Positions 9,706 through 18,918 of a stretch of 39,980 nucleotides of DNA are shown here, in pieces; within the stretch, counting starts at the first letter, position 1, and each line of letters begins with the position of its first letter. Under the pieces are notes generated by a model, which saw only the letters and a program-made list of their open reading frames with translations, had not been told where the DNA came from and did not search any database. Source of the stretch: Nitrospirota bacterium (GTDB taxonomy: Bacteria; Nitrospirota; Thermodesulfovibrionia; UBA6902); assembly GCA_016214845.1 (NCBI GenBank), contig JACRMS010000002.1, forward strand, positions 1 to 39,980, in the 5' to 3' direction. The translations under genes were made by a program, and so were the position numbers.

Positions 9706-10890
9706 CTATTTTCCCCCTCCCTCGGCTTCCAAAGATTTAACAGATTTCAAATTCTGTACGAGTTGAACCGTCCGTCGAAGAGTTTCAGGTATCGAATGCA
9801 AATACCGGTTCGTTGTTTCGATATTCTTATGCCCCATTATGTCCATCACTGATTTTATGTCCGCGCCGGCCCAGAGGGCATGAGTGGCGAATGTATGGCG
9901 TATCATGTTGGGGGTGACGTGATTATTCAGTCCTGCTTTTTCTGAAGCGGTCTTGAGGGACCGTTGAATGGATCTCACTGGGGTATCTGTGGTAGAAAAT
10001 ACCCACCTGCCTTTTTTAGCCTTGAAAAGGTCTTTTAGAATTTCCAGCGCCTCATCGCATAAAGGGATGGTCCTCTCTTCGTTAGTCTTGGGTTTCCAAT
10101 CGCCCTTCCCTTGCACCTTTACCGTTTCCAAATTGAAATTCACATCATTCCACGTGAGGTAAGAAAGCTCCGCAGGCCTCATTCCGGTAAGCCTTCCGAA
10201 TCTGATTCGCTGGGCGACCAGATCATATGAAAGATTTGCCGCCAATTTTTCAAATTCATCAGGAGTCACAAATGCGTTCAGTTTTTTGGGCTCCGGCAGA
10301 TGCGGGTATTTGATCCTTACGTCTTTGATATATTTCTTGCTGATTGCAAAGTTTCTGATCTTCCGGACTATTCCGATATAAATATTGACGGCCCGGTTTG
10401 AATATAAGCGTGATTGCTTTGGCTTACTATTTTTTTTTGAATTAGCTCTTTTAAGCTCAATATCTTTAAACCGTATCTGGAACTTTGGGGGGTTCTGGGC
10501 TTTTCTTATTTCTTTAAAGGGTATCTGTTCCTGTGACTTCTTGAGCCCCTGATAACGTATGAGAAGATCCTCATCGATTTCGTTTGAGGAATATCGGTAG
10601 AAGAAATCCTTTACGTGATTTATATAGTTAGGCCTTAATTTATAGGCATTTCTTTTCGATTTTGTTTTCTCTATATGGTCCAGATACTCTTCAGCGACAA
10701 CATGAAAATATAAACGGTCTCCGGTATCGGTTAGATCCGACACATTCAGCATCTTCAGTCTCAGTTTCGTTTTTAACTCTTCCTCGATCCTTTTCGCCTC
10801 GGACTTTGTATTTCCGGCCTTCCGGTTGACTCTGGTTCCGTTGAAAACGAAATCGATGTACCAACTGTTACCTCTTTTATAAACAGCCAA
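9706..10890 (-). CDS. Tyrosine recombinase (phage-type integrase)
   Basis: A 394-residue integrase. The N-terminus [14 protein letters not shown] is an arm-type DNA-binding domain, the middle a SAM-like core-binding domain, and the C-terminal catalytic domain is complete. It holds Arg of [13 protein letters not shown], Lys of [10 protein letters not shown], the HxxR of [11 protein letters not shown], His of IMGHKN and the nucleophile Tyr of NRYLHS. The start is TTG at 10890, with GGAGGT six bases before it. The gene begins 150 bases downstream of the 3' end of tRNA-Pro, the standard position for an element integrated into that tRNA. No excisionase, cargo or repeated tRNA end is visible in the 1.2 kb to its left, so it is probably a relic or a minimal element. 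Confidence 0.92.
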   Translation of the reverse strand: MAVYKRGNSWYIDFVFNGTRVNRKAGNTKSEAKRIEEELKTKLRLKMLNVSDLTDTGDRLYFHVVAEEYLDHIEKTKSKRNAYKLRPNYINHVKDFFYRYSSNEIDEDLLIRYQGLKKSQEQIPFKEIRKAQNPPKFQIRFKDIELKRANSKKNSKPKQSRLYSNRAVNIYIGIVRKIRNFAISKKYIKDVRIKYPHLPEPKKLNAFVTPDEFEKLAANLSYDLVAQRIRFGRLTGMRPAELSYLTWNDVNFNLETVKVQGKGDWKPKTNEERTIPLCDEALEILKDLFKAKKGRWVFSTTDTPVRSIQRSLKTASEKAGLNNHVTPNMIRHTFATHALWAGADIKSVMDIMGHKNIETTNRYLHSIPETLRRTVQLVQNLKSVKSLEAEGGGK

Positions 10891-11039
10891 GTTTTTACCT
10901 CCGGTTTTTGAGTAATTCTCTGCTTATGTATTACCCCAAAAACCAAAAGTCCCGACAAAGTCCCGACATCCGGGGACACAGGCTTTGCCGTCTTTTTCAT
11001 TCGACAGGAGTTAACAGATTGGATTTATGGGAGGAATTT

Positions 11040-11116
<77 letters not shown>

Positions 11117-11126
11117 AACTATATAG

Positions 11127-11154
11127 ATTATAAGATGTTACCGTGAAAAATCAA
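11127..11154 (-). promoter_or_regulatory. Promoter of tRNA-Pro
   Basis: On the minus strand TTGATT (11154-11149), a 16-base spacer and a perfect TATAAT (11132-11127) precede the tRNA 5' end by 10 bases, which is right for a short tRNA leader. Confidence 0.65.
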
Positions 11155-11256
11155 TCCAGATTTACCTTTCTGAGGCAAGCCGCGGGCAACATCAAATAAA
11201 TCTATCCATTAAATACTATTGCGATATAATATAACTAATAAAGTTAGAGGAAAGAT

Positions 11257-12060
11257 ATGCCTTTCAGGGAAAACAAGGCCGAACTTAAGACAGTCCTTGA
11301 GAATATCAGTGACGGGATTTTGTTCATTGATACCCTCGGGACCATCAGGGTTTATAACAAGGCCCTTTCTGAAATGTTGTCTATTAATGAAGATCTGACA
11401 GGAATGAAAATCTTTACACTCCCTGCGGAACATCCTCTGAGAGAGGGTATTTTCAGGGCCGACAAGGGATTCAAAGGCCCTTATTGCTGGGAAAGGAACA
11501 ACTGCCCGGAGGACACAGCCTGTCCGGGGAGGACCTCTCAATGCTGCAGGTGCTGGATACTTAACGCTTGCAGTTTATTTTCTTCAAATAGTAAAGACAA
11601 ATTCTGTATTGACTGCCAGCAATACATAAGCGTTAAACAGTTTCTTGAGAAACCCAAGGAATTTGACATAGGAGACAAAACTGTCTCCGTGTTGTCCTCG
11701 TTTATTGAATTCAGGAAGAAGAATGAGATCTGGGAGGTCATTGTCTTCAGAGACGTTACGTTTGAGAAACTCGACGCGGTAATAAAACTCGCGGGCGCCA
11801 TGGCGCATGAATTAAGACAGCCGCTCCAGATAATTACATCCTGCATATCTATTGTAAGCGACAGCCTTCCTGACGATCAGGAGGTAAAGGAAAATTTCGA
11901 TGTTATTAAAACGAGCTGCTACAGGATGAACAACATCATTGAGAAGATCACTCACATAACGCGGTACAAAACCAAACCTTATATATCAGGCCAGGATATC
12001 CTGGATATTGAAGAGTCTTCAGACGATACCCTTATTGATGATAAAGATAATGGCAGGTAA
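11257..12060 (+). CDS. PAS - two-CW-like - DHp sensor protein without a kinase ATPase domain
   Basis: A 267-residue cytosolic protein. Residues 8-60 look like a PAS domain (ENISDGILFIDTLGTIRVYN). Residues 77-120 hold nine Cys in a pattern close to the two-CW motif: CWERNNC at 77-83, C89, CCRCW at 96-100, C105, and CIDC at 117-120. A second PAS-type strand (EIWEVIVFRDVT) precedes a HisKA dimerisation helix pair with phosphoacceptor His184 in AMAHELRQPL. The protein then ends about 80 residues later with an acidic tail; the N, G1 and G2 boxes of the HATPase domain are absent. A partner kinase would have to phosphorylate it, or it works without phosphorylation. GAGGAAAG precedes the ATG. The next gene starts 5 bases after its stop. 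Confidence 0.75.
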   Translation: MPFRENKAELKTVLENISDGILFIDTLGTIRVYNKALSEMLSINEDLTGMKIFTLPAEHPLREGIFRADKGFKGPYCWERNNCPEDTACPGRTSQCCRCWILNACSLFSSNSKDKFCIDCQQYISVKQFLEKPKEFDIGDKTVSVLSSFIEFRKKNEIWEVIVFRDVTFEKLDAVIKLAGAMAHELRQPLQIITSCISIVSDSLPDDQEVKENFDVIKTSCYRMNNIIEKITHITRYKTKPYISGQDILDIEESSDDTLIDDKDNGR

Positions 12061-12065
12061 AAATA

Positions 12066-12734
12066 ATGACTATTGAAACCACTCTTCTTCTACTTGAATC
12101 GGTTTTGCTCATAGCGACCATTATCCTTCTCGTTTACAGCATCCGGGAAGGCAGGCAAAGAGAGCACCTCCTGCTGGAGATCGGGAAGGCGACAAAGATA
12201 CTTACCCGCCAGGAGTATTTCCTGTCAGTCCTTGACTCCATGATAAACGCAAAAGAAGAGGTATCAGGATGCATCACCGGCAGGGTCCCAAGCGGTGATG
12301 ATAAACAAATGACCACGGACATCATCGACACCCTTGAGGGCCTTACCAAAAGGGGAGTCCGCTCAATGTATCTTATGCCGAAGTTCCCCGACAGGCTGTA
12401 TTTGGGCTATCTTTACACGAAGGCGGGGGCTGTGGTTTTCTACAGCAGTTGTCTCATGGTGCACAACATGCGCTTCATGATCGTGGACGACAGCTCTGTT
12501 ATAATCGGCATCCCTGAAAGTGTGGGTGAGATGCAGGCGACCAAGAAGGGGTACAGGATCCCTTCCGAGGGGCTGGCAATGATACTAAAGAACTATCTCG
12601 ACACCTGCGAAAATAAAACCTCTTTTACAGGTTACGTAAATGAGGTGATGCAGCAGACCGGCGCATCACTGCAGCACATAGCGCGCGAGTTCCAGATAGA
12701 TGAGGAAGGTCTGAAGGAGCTGATGAAGGAATAA
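12066..12734 (+). CDS. Membrane-anchored degenerate phospholipase D-like protein
   Basis: A 222-residue protein with one N-terminal membrane helix (about residues 7-25, LLLESVLLIATIILLVYSI) and a basic cytosolic start of the soluble part. Residues 60-160 resemble one PLD-like half domain. The stretch HNMRFMIVDDSSVIIGIPE aligns with the usual HxKxxxxD...G block, but spacing and Lys are altered (HNMR), so catalysis is doubtful. A helical tail (residues 185-222) follows. It is 5 bases behind the PAS/two-CW gene, so the two products are likely to work together, perhaps with this one tethering the sensor at the membrane. That role is inferred. Confidence 0.6.
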   Translation: MTIETTLLLLESVLLIATIILLVYSIREGRQREHLLLEIGKATKILTRQEYFLSVLDSMINAKEEVSGCITGRVPSGDDKQMTTDIIDTLEGLTKRGVRSMYLMPKFPDRLYLGYLYTKAGAVVFYSSCLMVHNMRFMIVDDSSVIIGIPESVGEMQATKKGYRIPSEGLAMILKNYLDTCENKTSFTGYVNEVMQQTGASLQHIAREFQIDEEGLKELMKE

Positions 12735-12757
12735 ACCGGATTATTCTGAATACTGTT

Positions 12758-12851
12758 AGCCACGAATATTCACGATCCTGCTTTCCATTTATTTCCTACT
12801 TCCCACTTCCTACTTCTTACTTATTCGTGACAATTCGTGAAACTTCGTGGC
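12758..12851. repeat. Long imperfect inverted repeat between convergent genes
   Basis: AGCCACGAATATTCACGA at 12758-12775 is answered by TTCGTGAAACTTCGTGGC at 12834-12851, with only the central three bases unmatched. The loop holds CTTCCCACTTCCTACTTCTT-type short repeats. It fills the 130 bases between two convergent stops and may act as a two-way terminator. It belongs to the same general class as the repeats near 24.6, 34.6 and 36.5 kb. Confidence 0.65.
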
Positions 12852-12864
12852 CGAATGTTGGCTG

Positions 12865-13683
12865 TCAGACGGGCTTTAGATCGAGGGTGGCGGCGATGGC
12901 ATCGATGATACCTTTGCCGACAGGGACCTCTTTAAGAAGGAACCCTTCAAATAAGGCATTGTCACAAACTGTATTTATTAATCTGGGAACGCCTCTGGTG
13001 TAATGATGGATCGCCGTGATCGCGTCTGCCGCGAAAATTTCTTCTTCACATCCGGCGATCCTGAGCCTGTGCCTGATATACTCCCGTGTTATGGTCTCGT
13101 CAAGTCCGGTCAATTTATATTTGACGGCAACTCTCTGCTTCAACGGCTCGTCCAGGGCGAGGACGTTGTCAAGTTCGGGAAGCCCGAAAAGCACAAGGGT
13201 GATGAGCTTTCCATCGGGGCCTTCCATGTTAAGCAGGCCGCGGAATTCTTCCATTATCTCCCGCGACTGGAGCATCTGCACTTCGTCCATCAGGACGACT
13301 GTTTTGCGCCCGGACTGGGACACCTCAATGAATCTTTTATACAACTGGCCCAGGATCTCCAGTTTAGTGTCCGCGATATTTTCGATCCCCAATTGCATGG
13401 CAATTTTTTTCATCAGCCAGTCCGTTGTAACGGATGTATGAATGACCACGAGCAGGGCGGCCTCGTACTTATTTTCGTCCAGCTCATTGAGCATCCTCCG
13501 TGCGAGCGTGGTCTTGCCTGTGCCGACCCCGCCGACCACAACGGCAAGCCCTTTCATGGAGTCAACGGCATACTTAAGGCGCACCAGCGCCTGGGCATGC
13601 TGGGCGTTATTGTAAAAATACCGGTTGTCGACTATGTTTGAGAACGGGGACTCTTTTAATTTATAAAATTCCAGATGGTCCAT
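12865..13683 (-). CDS. ExeA/GspA-like AAA ATPase
   Basis: A 272-residue ATPase starting with the family signature MDHLEFYKLKESPFSNIVD. Walker A is GGVGTGKTT at residues 51-59 and Walker B VVLMDEVQ is near residue 130. The sensor region FGLPELDNVLAL...LKQRVAVKYKLTGLD and the lid HYTRGVPRLINTVCDNAL are typical of the ExeA group. Family members power assembly of type II secretion secretins or type IV pili, or serve transposition (TniB/MuB type). The usual C-terminal peptidoglycan-binding domain of ExeA is absent. It lies 89 bases after the TPR gene on the same strand. No other secretion gene is in the window. Confidence 0.85.
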   Translation of the reverse strand: MDHLEFYKLKESPFSNIVDNRYFYNNAQHAQALVRLKYAVDSMKGLAVVVGGVGTGKTTLARRMLNELDENKYEAALLVVIHTSVTTDWLMKKIAMQLGIENIADTKLEILGQLYKRFIEVSQSGRKTVVLMDEVQMLQSREIMEEFRGLLNMEGPDGKLITLVLFGLPELDNVLALDEPLKQRVAVKYKLTGLDETITREYIRHRLRIAGCEEEIFAADAITAIHHYTRGVPRLINTVCDNALFEGFLLKEVPVGKGIIDAIAATLDLKPV

Positions 13684-13772
13684 AATACATTAAATAATAA
13701 CATACTGACTGAAGGGATTTATTGTATTTTTGCGGGCTGCGATTTACGGTGTATAATTGTTTAATTATGAAT

Positions 13773-15479
13773 TCAGATATACGAGACCCTGTCTCTTTTC
13801 GCCCTTGGTTTGTCCTCCGGCTTCTGCACCTGGGCCTTCAGGAAATCCATCTTCTTTGATATGTCTCTAAAGCCCGGGTTCCTTGCGCTGATCTCGGAAT
13901 AAATTTCCAATGCATGATAGTAGTCGTTATTATTTATATGCACGCCTGCAAGTTCGTACTTCATATCGAGATATCTCTCATCATCGGGAGACAAGCTTTT
14001 AAGGAGTTTTTCAAATTCCACTATAGCGCGGGGATAATCTTTTTTCTCCATATAGCACGATGCTATCATGCGTAAGCTCAGCAGGGTCTTCTCAGGGTCC
14101 TTTGCCGCTGTCCTGAATTCGCCGATGGCATCGTCTAAAAGGCCCTTTCGCCTGTAATCAACACCTGCGATATAATGGGAATCATAATCTTCATCCTCAG
14201 TGACACCAATGTCTGTCTCTTTGATCTCCGCCAGTGAAGGTGTTACTTTGTCATGTCCGGTTGAAGAAGTTCCAGTCGCAGCGGGAGCAATAGTCTCAAT
14301 GACTTTTACCTGTTTGAGACCGAGGGCGTTCTCAAGATCATCTATCGTGGCTTTAATTGATATACTGCCGGGGTCTAATTCCAATGCCTCTCTGTATAAT
14401 TTAAGAGCCTCGTCCGGCAGTTTTTGCTCTTCATATATATTGGCAAGGTTTCTTAATTCCACCTTTAAGGCTTCATGATCGCCTTTTGTCCTGTAAATGG
14501 CCGTAAGCCGCTCCCTGACCGGGATGGGGTGAAGGCCGGCGAAATTTTTCAGCAGCCCGATTGCGTCCGCCCATTCACTGTCCCGCATGGATTCCTCTAT
14601 GCAGGGGAGCAGTTCTCTCCAGGCGTTTTCGAGCTTTCCTTCTTTGAGATAAAGCGTGCCGAGGATCTTTTTTGCCTGTACATCGGAGGCGTCTTTTTCA
14701 AGCAATTGCTGAAGGGCCTTCCTGGCATCTTCCGTCTTGTTTAATTTGACAGCAAGCTTTGCGTAACTAAGCAGCAGGTTCCTGTTGTCCGGCGTAACGG
14801 ATGCGGCTTGCGAGAGGTATTCCAGCGCCTTGCCCGGGTTGTTTTCCTGCTCCGCCAATTGGCTGAACCCGATCAGGGAAGATACATTTTTCGGGTCTAT
14901 GTTCTTTGCCTTCGAGTAAAACTCCATCGCCAGATTCGCGTCCCCCTTTTCAAGATAATCTGAAGCGATCGCGGCATACCCGGTTGCGGCCCTTTCTTTC
15001 AGCCCTAATTTCAGATAGATCTCTATCACCTTCATCCTGACATTCACATCAAAAGGGGAGATGTGCAGGATCTTTTCGTAGAGGTCTAAGGCCTTTTCGA
15101 TCTCGTTATTCCTGTTGTGGATCTCCGCAGCCTTTGTAAAATTTTCAATGGCATTCGCGGTGAAGCCTTTTTCCGCGTTGATCAAACCTAACGCGATCAG
15201 GGCATTCACATCGGAAGGGATGATATTGAGTATTTTTTTGTAAAGCGCGATCGCCTTAGGCGTGAAACCGTCTTCTTTGTAGATATCAGCCGCCTTTGAA
15301 TAAAATTCCACGGCCTCTTTTTGCGCGCCTTTTTTAAGGTATAAGTCGCCAATCGTGTTGTTAATATTCCCGTCTTTGCCCTCAGACAAAAGCTTTTCCA
15401 GTTCGGAAATTGCCTTGTCGACCTGGCCTTTGGCAACGAGTTTTTGCGCGGATTCTACTATGGCAGCTTTATCTTTCAT
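13773..15479 (-). CDS. Large tetratricopeptide-repeat protein
   Basis: About 568 residues made almost entirely of TPR units. Examples are NNTIGDLYLKKGAQKEAVEFY, ALIALGLINAEKGFTANAIE, SLIGFSQLAEQENNPGKALEY and KIYREALELDPGS-like copies, with a linker of low complexity (TIAPAATGTSSTG) near residues 395-415 and further repeats after it. There is no signal peptide or membrane helix, so it is cytosolic and probably a scaffold. The frame is open to a TTG at 15488; ATG 15479 is preferred, although the GGAG before it is close (3 bases). The ExeA-like ATPase follows on the same strand, suggesting a shared envelope or secretion task, which is inference. Confidence 0.8.
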   Translation of the reverse strand: MKDKAAIVESAQKLVAKGQVDKAISELEKLLSEGKDGNINNTIGDLYLKKGAQKEAVEFYSKAADIYKEDGFTPKAIALYKKILNIIPSDVNALIALGLINAEKGFTANAIENFTKAAEIHNRNNEIEKALDLYEKILHISPFDVNVRMKVIEIYLKLGLKERAATGYAAIASDYLEKGDANLAMEFYSKAKNIDPKNVSSLIGFSQLAEQENNPGKALEYLSQAASVTPDNRNLLLSYAKLAVKLNKTEDARKALQQLLEKDASDVQAKKILGTLYLKEGKLENAWRELLPCIEESMRDSEWADAIGLLKNFAGLHPIPVRERLTAIYRTKGDHEALKVELRNLANIYEEQKLPDEALKLYREALELDPGSISIKATIDDLENALGLKQVKVIETIAPAATGTSSTGHDKVTPSLAEIKETDIGVTEDEDYDSHYIAGVDYRRKGLLDDAIGEFRTAAKDPEKTLLSLRMIASCYMEKKDYPRAIVEFEKLLKSLSPDDERYLDMKYELAGVHINNNDYYHALEIYSEISARNPGFRDISKKMDFLKAQVQKPEDKPRAKRDRVSYI

Positions 15480-15598
15480 TTGCTCCAAATAACTATAGAG
15501 TTACCTTAAAAGCTTGACCGCGAAATGTCAATCCTGTAAGAGTACATATATATATACGGTAATTTTTTGAAGTTCTTAAGTGGGGGAAGTCCGGGCTG

Positions 15599-17041
15599 TT
15601 AAAAACCGAACTCTTTCCATCTTTCGGAAACGCGCCGTTTGATGTCTTCGGACATGACTATTTCGTTGGGCCATTCGCGGGTAAAGCCTTCTGACGGCCA
15701 TTTCTTCGTTGCGTCAATTCCCATTTTGCTGCCATACGCGGGGATATTTGATGCGTGCTCAAGCACGTCAAGCGGCCCTTCGACGATAACGGTATCTCTT
15801 TTCGGGTCCACATTATTCCCCATCCTCCAGACGACCTCGCTCAAGTCCTGCACATTGACCCATTTGTCTACGATAACAATTGCCTTTGTAAAGCTCATCT
15901 GGCCCATTCCCCACAGGGCATACATGACCTTTCTCGCGTGGCCGGGGTAGCGCTTATCAATGGAAATAACGGCGATGTTGTGGAACACGCCTTCAAGCGG
16001 GAGGTTCATGTCAATGATCTCCGGCAGTTGTTTCCTCAGCAATGGAAGGAATATCCTCTCCGTTGCCTTTCCGATAAAGCAGTCCTCCATCGGAGGCTTT
16101 CCGACAATCGTCGCGGGATAGATCGCGTCTTTCCTGTGCGTGATGCAGGTAATATGAAATACCGGATATTCATCGGCAAGGGAGTAATAACCGGTGTGGT
16201 CTCCGAACGGCCCTTCGGTCCTTCTTTCCCCGGGATCGCAATAGCCCTCAAGTATGATCTCTGAATTGGCGGGGACCTCTAAATCCACGGTCTCACATTT
16301 CACGAGATCAACAGTGTCGTTGCGCAAAAATCCGGCAAAGAGCATCTCATCAACTCCCTCCGGCAGCGGGGCTGTGGCGGAATACATGACCGCGGGGTCA
16401 GAGCCAATCGCAACCGCGACTTCCAGCTTTTGCCCTTTCTGCTCCGCCTTCCGGTAATGTCTCGCCCCGTCTTTGTGCATATGCCAGTGCATGCCTGTGG
16501 TCTTTGGATCGTAGACATGCATGCGGTACATGCCGCAGTTGCGTTCCCCCTTTTCAGGGTCTTTTGTAAAGACCATCGGCAGGGTGATGAATTTTCCGCC
16601 GTCTTCAGGCCACGTCTTTAAAATGGGGAAGATATCAAGCGATGGGTTGTCTTTTATGATCACTTCCTTGCACGGCCCGGTCTTTACGGTCTTAGGAAAA
16701 AAATCCGCAAGCTTCTTGAGTTTCGGCAGCGCCTTGAGCTTTTCTATAAAGTTGGTTGGGATCTCAGGCTCAAGGAATTCAAGAATACGGATGCCGATGT
16801 CGTCAAGGTTCTCCACCTCAAGCGCGAGGCGCATTCTCTCAAAAGAGCCGAAGGCATTTACAAGGGCCGGGAATTTGGAGCCCTTCGGATTTTCAAACAA
16901 CAGCGCCGGGCCGTTTGCCTTAACAACACGGTCGTTGATCTCCGCTATTTCAAGTACGGGATCGGCCCCGGCCTTTATCCGTTTCAGGAGGCCCTTCTTT
17001 TCAAGGAGTGACAGAAATTCTCGCAGATCTTTATAAGCCAT
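15599..17041 (-). CDS. UbiD-family prenylated-FMN decarboxylase (menaquinone-type)
   Basis: A 480-residue decarboxylase that uses prenyl-FMN and Mn to decarboxylate an aromatic or unsaturated acid. The N-terminal LREFLSLLEKKGLLKRI is the family opening. CGMYRMHVYDPKTTGMHWH and the block EGYCDPGERRTEGPFGDHTG carry the Arg/Glu catalytic network and metal ligands. PAYGSKMGIDATKKWPSEGF closes the fold. Its length and this ending fit the menaquinone/futalosine-pathway UbiD paralogues better than ubiquinone UbiD, though the sequence alone does not decide. It stands alone on the minus strand, divergent from the membrane-protein gene at 17127, with no strong ribosome site. Confidence 0.92.
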   Translation of the reverse strand: MAYKDLREFLSLLEKKGLLKRIKAGADPVLEIAEINDRVVKANGPALLFENPKGSKFPALVNAFGSFERMRLALEVENLDDIGIRILEFLEPEIPTNFIEKLKALPKLKKLADFFPKTVKTGPCKEVIIKDNPSLDIFPILKTWPEDGGKFITLPMVFTKDPEKGERNCGMYRMHVYDPKTTGMHWHMHKDGARHYRKAEQKGQKLEVAVAIGSDPAVMYSATAPLPEGVDEMLFAGFLRNDTVDLVKCETVDLEVPANSEIILEGYCDPGERRTEGPFGDHTGYYSLADEYPVFHITCITHRKDAIYPATIVGKPPMEDCFIGKATERIFLPLLRKQLPEIIDMNLPLEGVFHNIAVISIDKRYPGHARKVMYALWGMGQMSFTKAIVIVDKWVNVQDLSEVVWRMGNNVDPKRDTVIVEGPLDVLEHASNIPAYGSKMGIDATKKWPSEGFTREWPNEIVMSEDIKRRVSERWKEFGF

Positions 17042-17126
17042 TTGCCGTATATGATACAGGATAATTGTTTTAGCTTACAAGGGGCAAAGATGTCTTTAAG
17101 CGACAAGTGATGAGTAACAAGGACGC

Positions 17127-18284
17127 ATGACAGTAGCAGGAAGAAAATTTTCACTCGTTACCCGTTTTATGCGGTATCATATTGTTATGGAAACCCTCTC
17201 CATAAAAAAAGGCAGGATAATCATCTACAGGCTCTTTGACGTTGCCTCGGAGATCAACCTTTCACTGGTTGAATCACAGACAAGGGAAGGGGCCAGGAGG
17301 CTTCGTCTTTCAAAATACCCATCAACAAAGGCGATCGAGTTTGCCAATCCGCCAGTGTCTGTTGAGCTTCCGGGATTTGTTAAACAACTCTTTGGACGGG
17401 ATACAAAGGTTAACGTAATCGCAAGGGCCTACGACTTCGGCGTCATCTCTATCGCATTCGATATATCGATCCCGCGGGACACCGCATTTATCGAACTCGA
17501 GACAGTTACAAAGTCCCTCGACACCGATGAGTCCATTGATAAGAAGGCGATGGAATACATTGTTCATCTTATCGGCACGCTCGGAGACGCGGTCATCAGT
17601 TCCGGTATCAAAGAAGAATTTATGGAAGACTATATGATCTTCTTTATTGAAGAGCTTTCTGAATCAGCGGAGGCTTCAGATTTTTTAAAACGGTATGACC
17701 CCTCGCGCCTTCTGCTCTATGAAACACAGGAACTAAGCAGGCACACGCGGGCTGAAACCCTGAAACACCGTTTCAGTTATTATCCCAATGACCTGGTCAT
17801 CGTTCATCTCGATAACGCCTTTGTTATTGAACCCTCAGGCAGCTCCGACATCCTCGATATCCTTGAATTCGCCAACGCACAGATGCTTGAGCTGAGATAC
17901 TATAACCACGTCCTTGACAACGAACTTTCGCGGATATACAGCGAGCTTCCCAAAGGCAAGAGGATGCCGCTATTTAAACTGCGGGTCTATGAAAGATTTG
18001 TAAGGAATATCGCCGAGACCGTCACCGATTTTACCGAGGTCACTGAAAAAGTGGACAACGCGCTGAAGGTCACGGAGGACGTATATTACGCTAAGATCTA
18101 CAGGACAGCGATGGTGCTTTTCAGGAGCAGGGAATGGGAGGACAGCATCAAGGAAAAACTCCAGGTCGTGACGAATACCTACAAAATGCTTTATGACGAG
18201 ATTTCAACCCGCAGGGGGCACTTGCTTGAGATTGGGATCATTGTCCTCATTATTATAGAGATAGTTCTGCTTCTGGTTATTTAG
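17127..18284 (+). CDS. DUF155/RMD1-like protein with C-terminal membrane anchor
   Basis: Up to 385 residues ending in one hydrophobic helix (IGIIVLIIIEIVLLLVI). The run YYPNDLVIVHLDNAFVIEP followed by ILEFANAQMLELRYYNHVLDNELSRIY resembles the DUF155 (RMD1/Sif2/RMND1) pattern, including the charged helices and the C-terminal ExGIIxLIxxE anchor. Eukaryotic relatives act in mitochondrial translation or microtubule control; bacterial roles are unknown. ATG 17127 has an AAGGA site in front. ATG 17187 (METLSIKKGRIIIY) fits better as the true protein start by hydrophobic pattern but lacks a site, so the first 20 residues are uncertain. Confidence 0.6.
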   Translation: MTVAGRKFSLVTRFMRYHIVMETLSIKKGRIIIYRLFDVASEINLSLVESQTREGARRLRLSKYPSTKAIEFANPPVSVELPGFVKQLFGRDTKVNVIARAYDFGVISIAFDISIPRDTAFIELETVTKSLDTDESIDKKAMEYIVHLIGTLGDAVISSGIKEEFMEDYMIFFIEELSESAEASDFLKRYDPSRLLLYETQELSRHTRAETLKHRFSYYPNDLVIVHLDNAFVIEPSGSSDILDILEFANAQMLELRYYNHVLDNELSRIYSELPKGKRMPLFKLRVYERFVRNIAETVTDFTEVTEKVDNALKVTEDVYYAKIYRTAMVLFRSREWEDSIKEKLQVVTNTYKMLYDEISTRRGHLLEIGIIVLIIIEIVLLLVI

Positions 18285-18368
18285 GTTAAATCCTTTCAGT
18301 ATGCGCTCCCGCGCTTATGCTGTATAATGTTAATTAAAATTATAACTAAAGACACAAAGGAGTTTTAT

Positions 18369-18902
18369 ATGAACAGGGATTTCTTAAATGTGATCTACAC
18401 CCGCAAGAGCGTACGCAAATTCACAGGCGAAAAAGTAAAGAAGGAAGACCTCGACGCAATCCTCAGGGCCGGAATGTCCGCGCCCTCGGCAGTGAATGTT
18501 CAGCCATGGGCGTTTGTCGTAGTAACAGACAGGAACATCCTTGATGAACTCTGCGAGTCGCTTCCGTACACAAAGATGCTCGATAAGGCTGGGGCCGCTG
18601 TCATCGTCTGCGGCGTCCCTGACAAGGACGACACATACGCGAAACACTACTGGGTGATGGATTGTTCGCTGGCATCCGGCAACATCCTTCTTGCAGCGCA
18701 CGCGCTGGGCTACGGCGCGGTATGGACGGCAGCGTATGTGGACAAAGAAAGGGTCAAATCCGTAAGGAGGATCTTGTCCATTCCGGAAAACATAATCCCG
18801 TTGAATGTCATACCGATAGGCGTACCTGCAGACAGGGACGCGAAACCAGTGGACAAATTCAGGCGGGAGAACATTCACTGGGAGAAGTGGCAGAGAAGCT
18901 GA
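18369..18902 (+). CDS. Nitroreductase-family FMN protein
   Basis: A 177-residue nitroreductase-fold protein, which binds FMN as a dimer and reduces nitro, quinone or flavin-like substrates with NAD(P)H. RKSVRKFTGEKV (phosphate-binding Arg residues), MSAPSAVNVQPWAFVVV and LAAHALGYGAVWTA are the three family blocks. The start is ATG 18369, because AAAGGAG lies 7 bases before it; an upstream in-frame ATG at 18327 has none. A TATAAT at 18323-18328 probably belongs to its promoter. Its stop lies 9 bases from the convergent radical SAM stop. Confidence 0.9.
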   Translation: MNRDFLNVIYTRKSVRKFTGEKVKKEDLDAILRAGMSAPSAVNVQPWAFVVVTDRNILDELCESLPYTKMLDKAGAAVIVCGVPDKDDTYAKHYWVMDCSLASGNILLAAHALGYGAVWTAAYVDKERVKSVRRILSIPENIIPLNVIPIGVPADRDAKPVDKFRRENIHWEKWQRS

Positions 18903-18918
18903 AAGCTGACCTCAGCTT
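18896..18918. terminator. Small inverted repeat formed by two convergent stop codons
   Basis: AAGCTGA (18896-18902) and TCAGCTT (18912-18918) form a perfect 7-base stem around a 9-base loop. Each arm holds the Ser-stop (AGC TGA) of one of the two convergent genes. There is no T-run, so it would be at best a weak two-way terminator. Confidence 0.35.

Noticed and set aside
13003-13641. Long frames antisense to the ExeA-like ATPase
   Set aside because: Shadow frames of a well-supported gene; no ribosome site or recognisable domain.
18327-18368. Upstream start for the nitroreductase
   Set aside because: It overlaps the likely -10 element and has no ribosome site, whereas AAAGGAG precedes ATG 18369.
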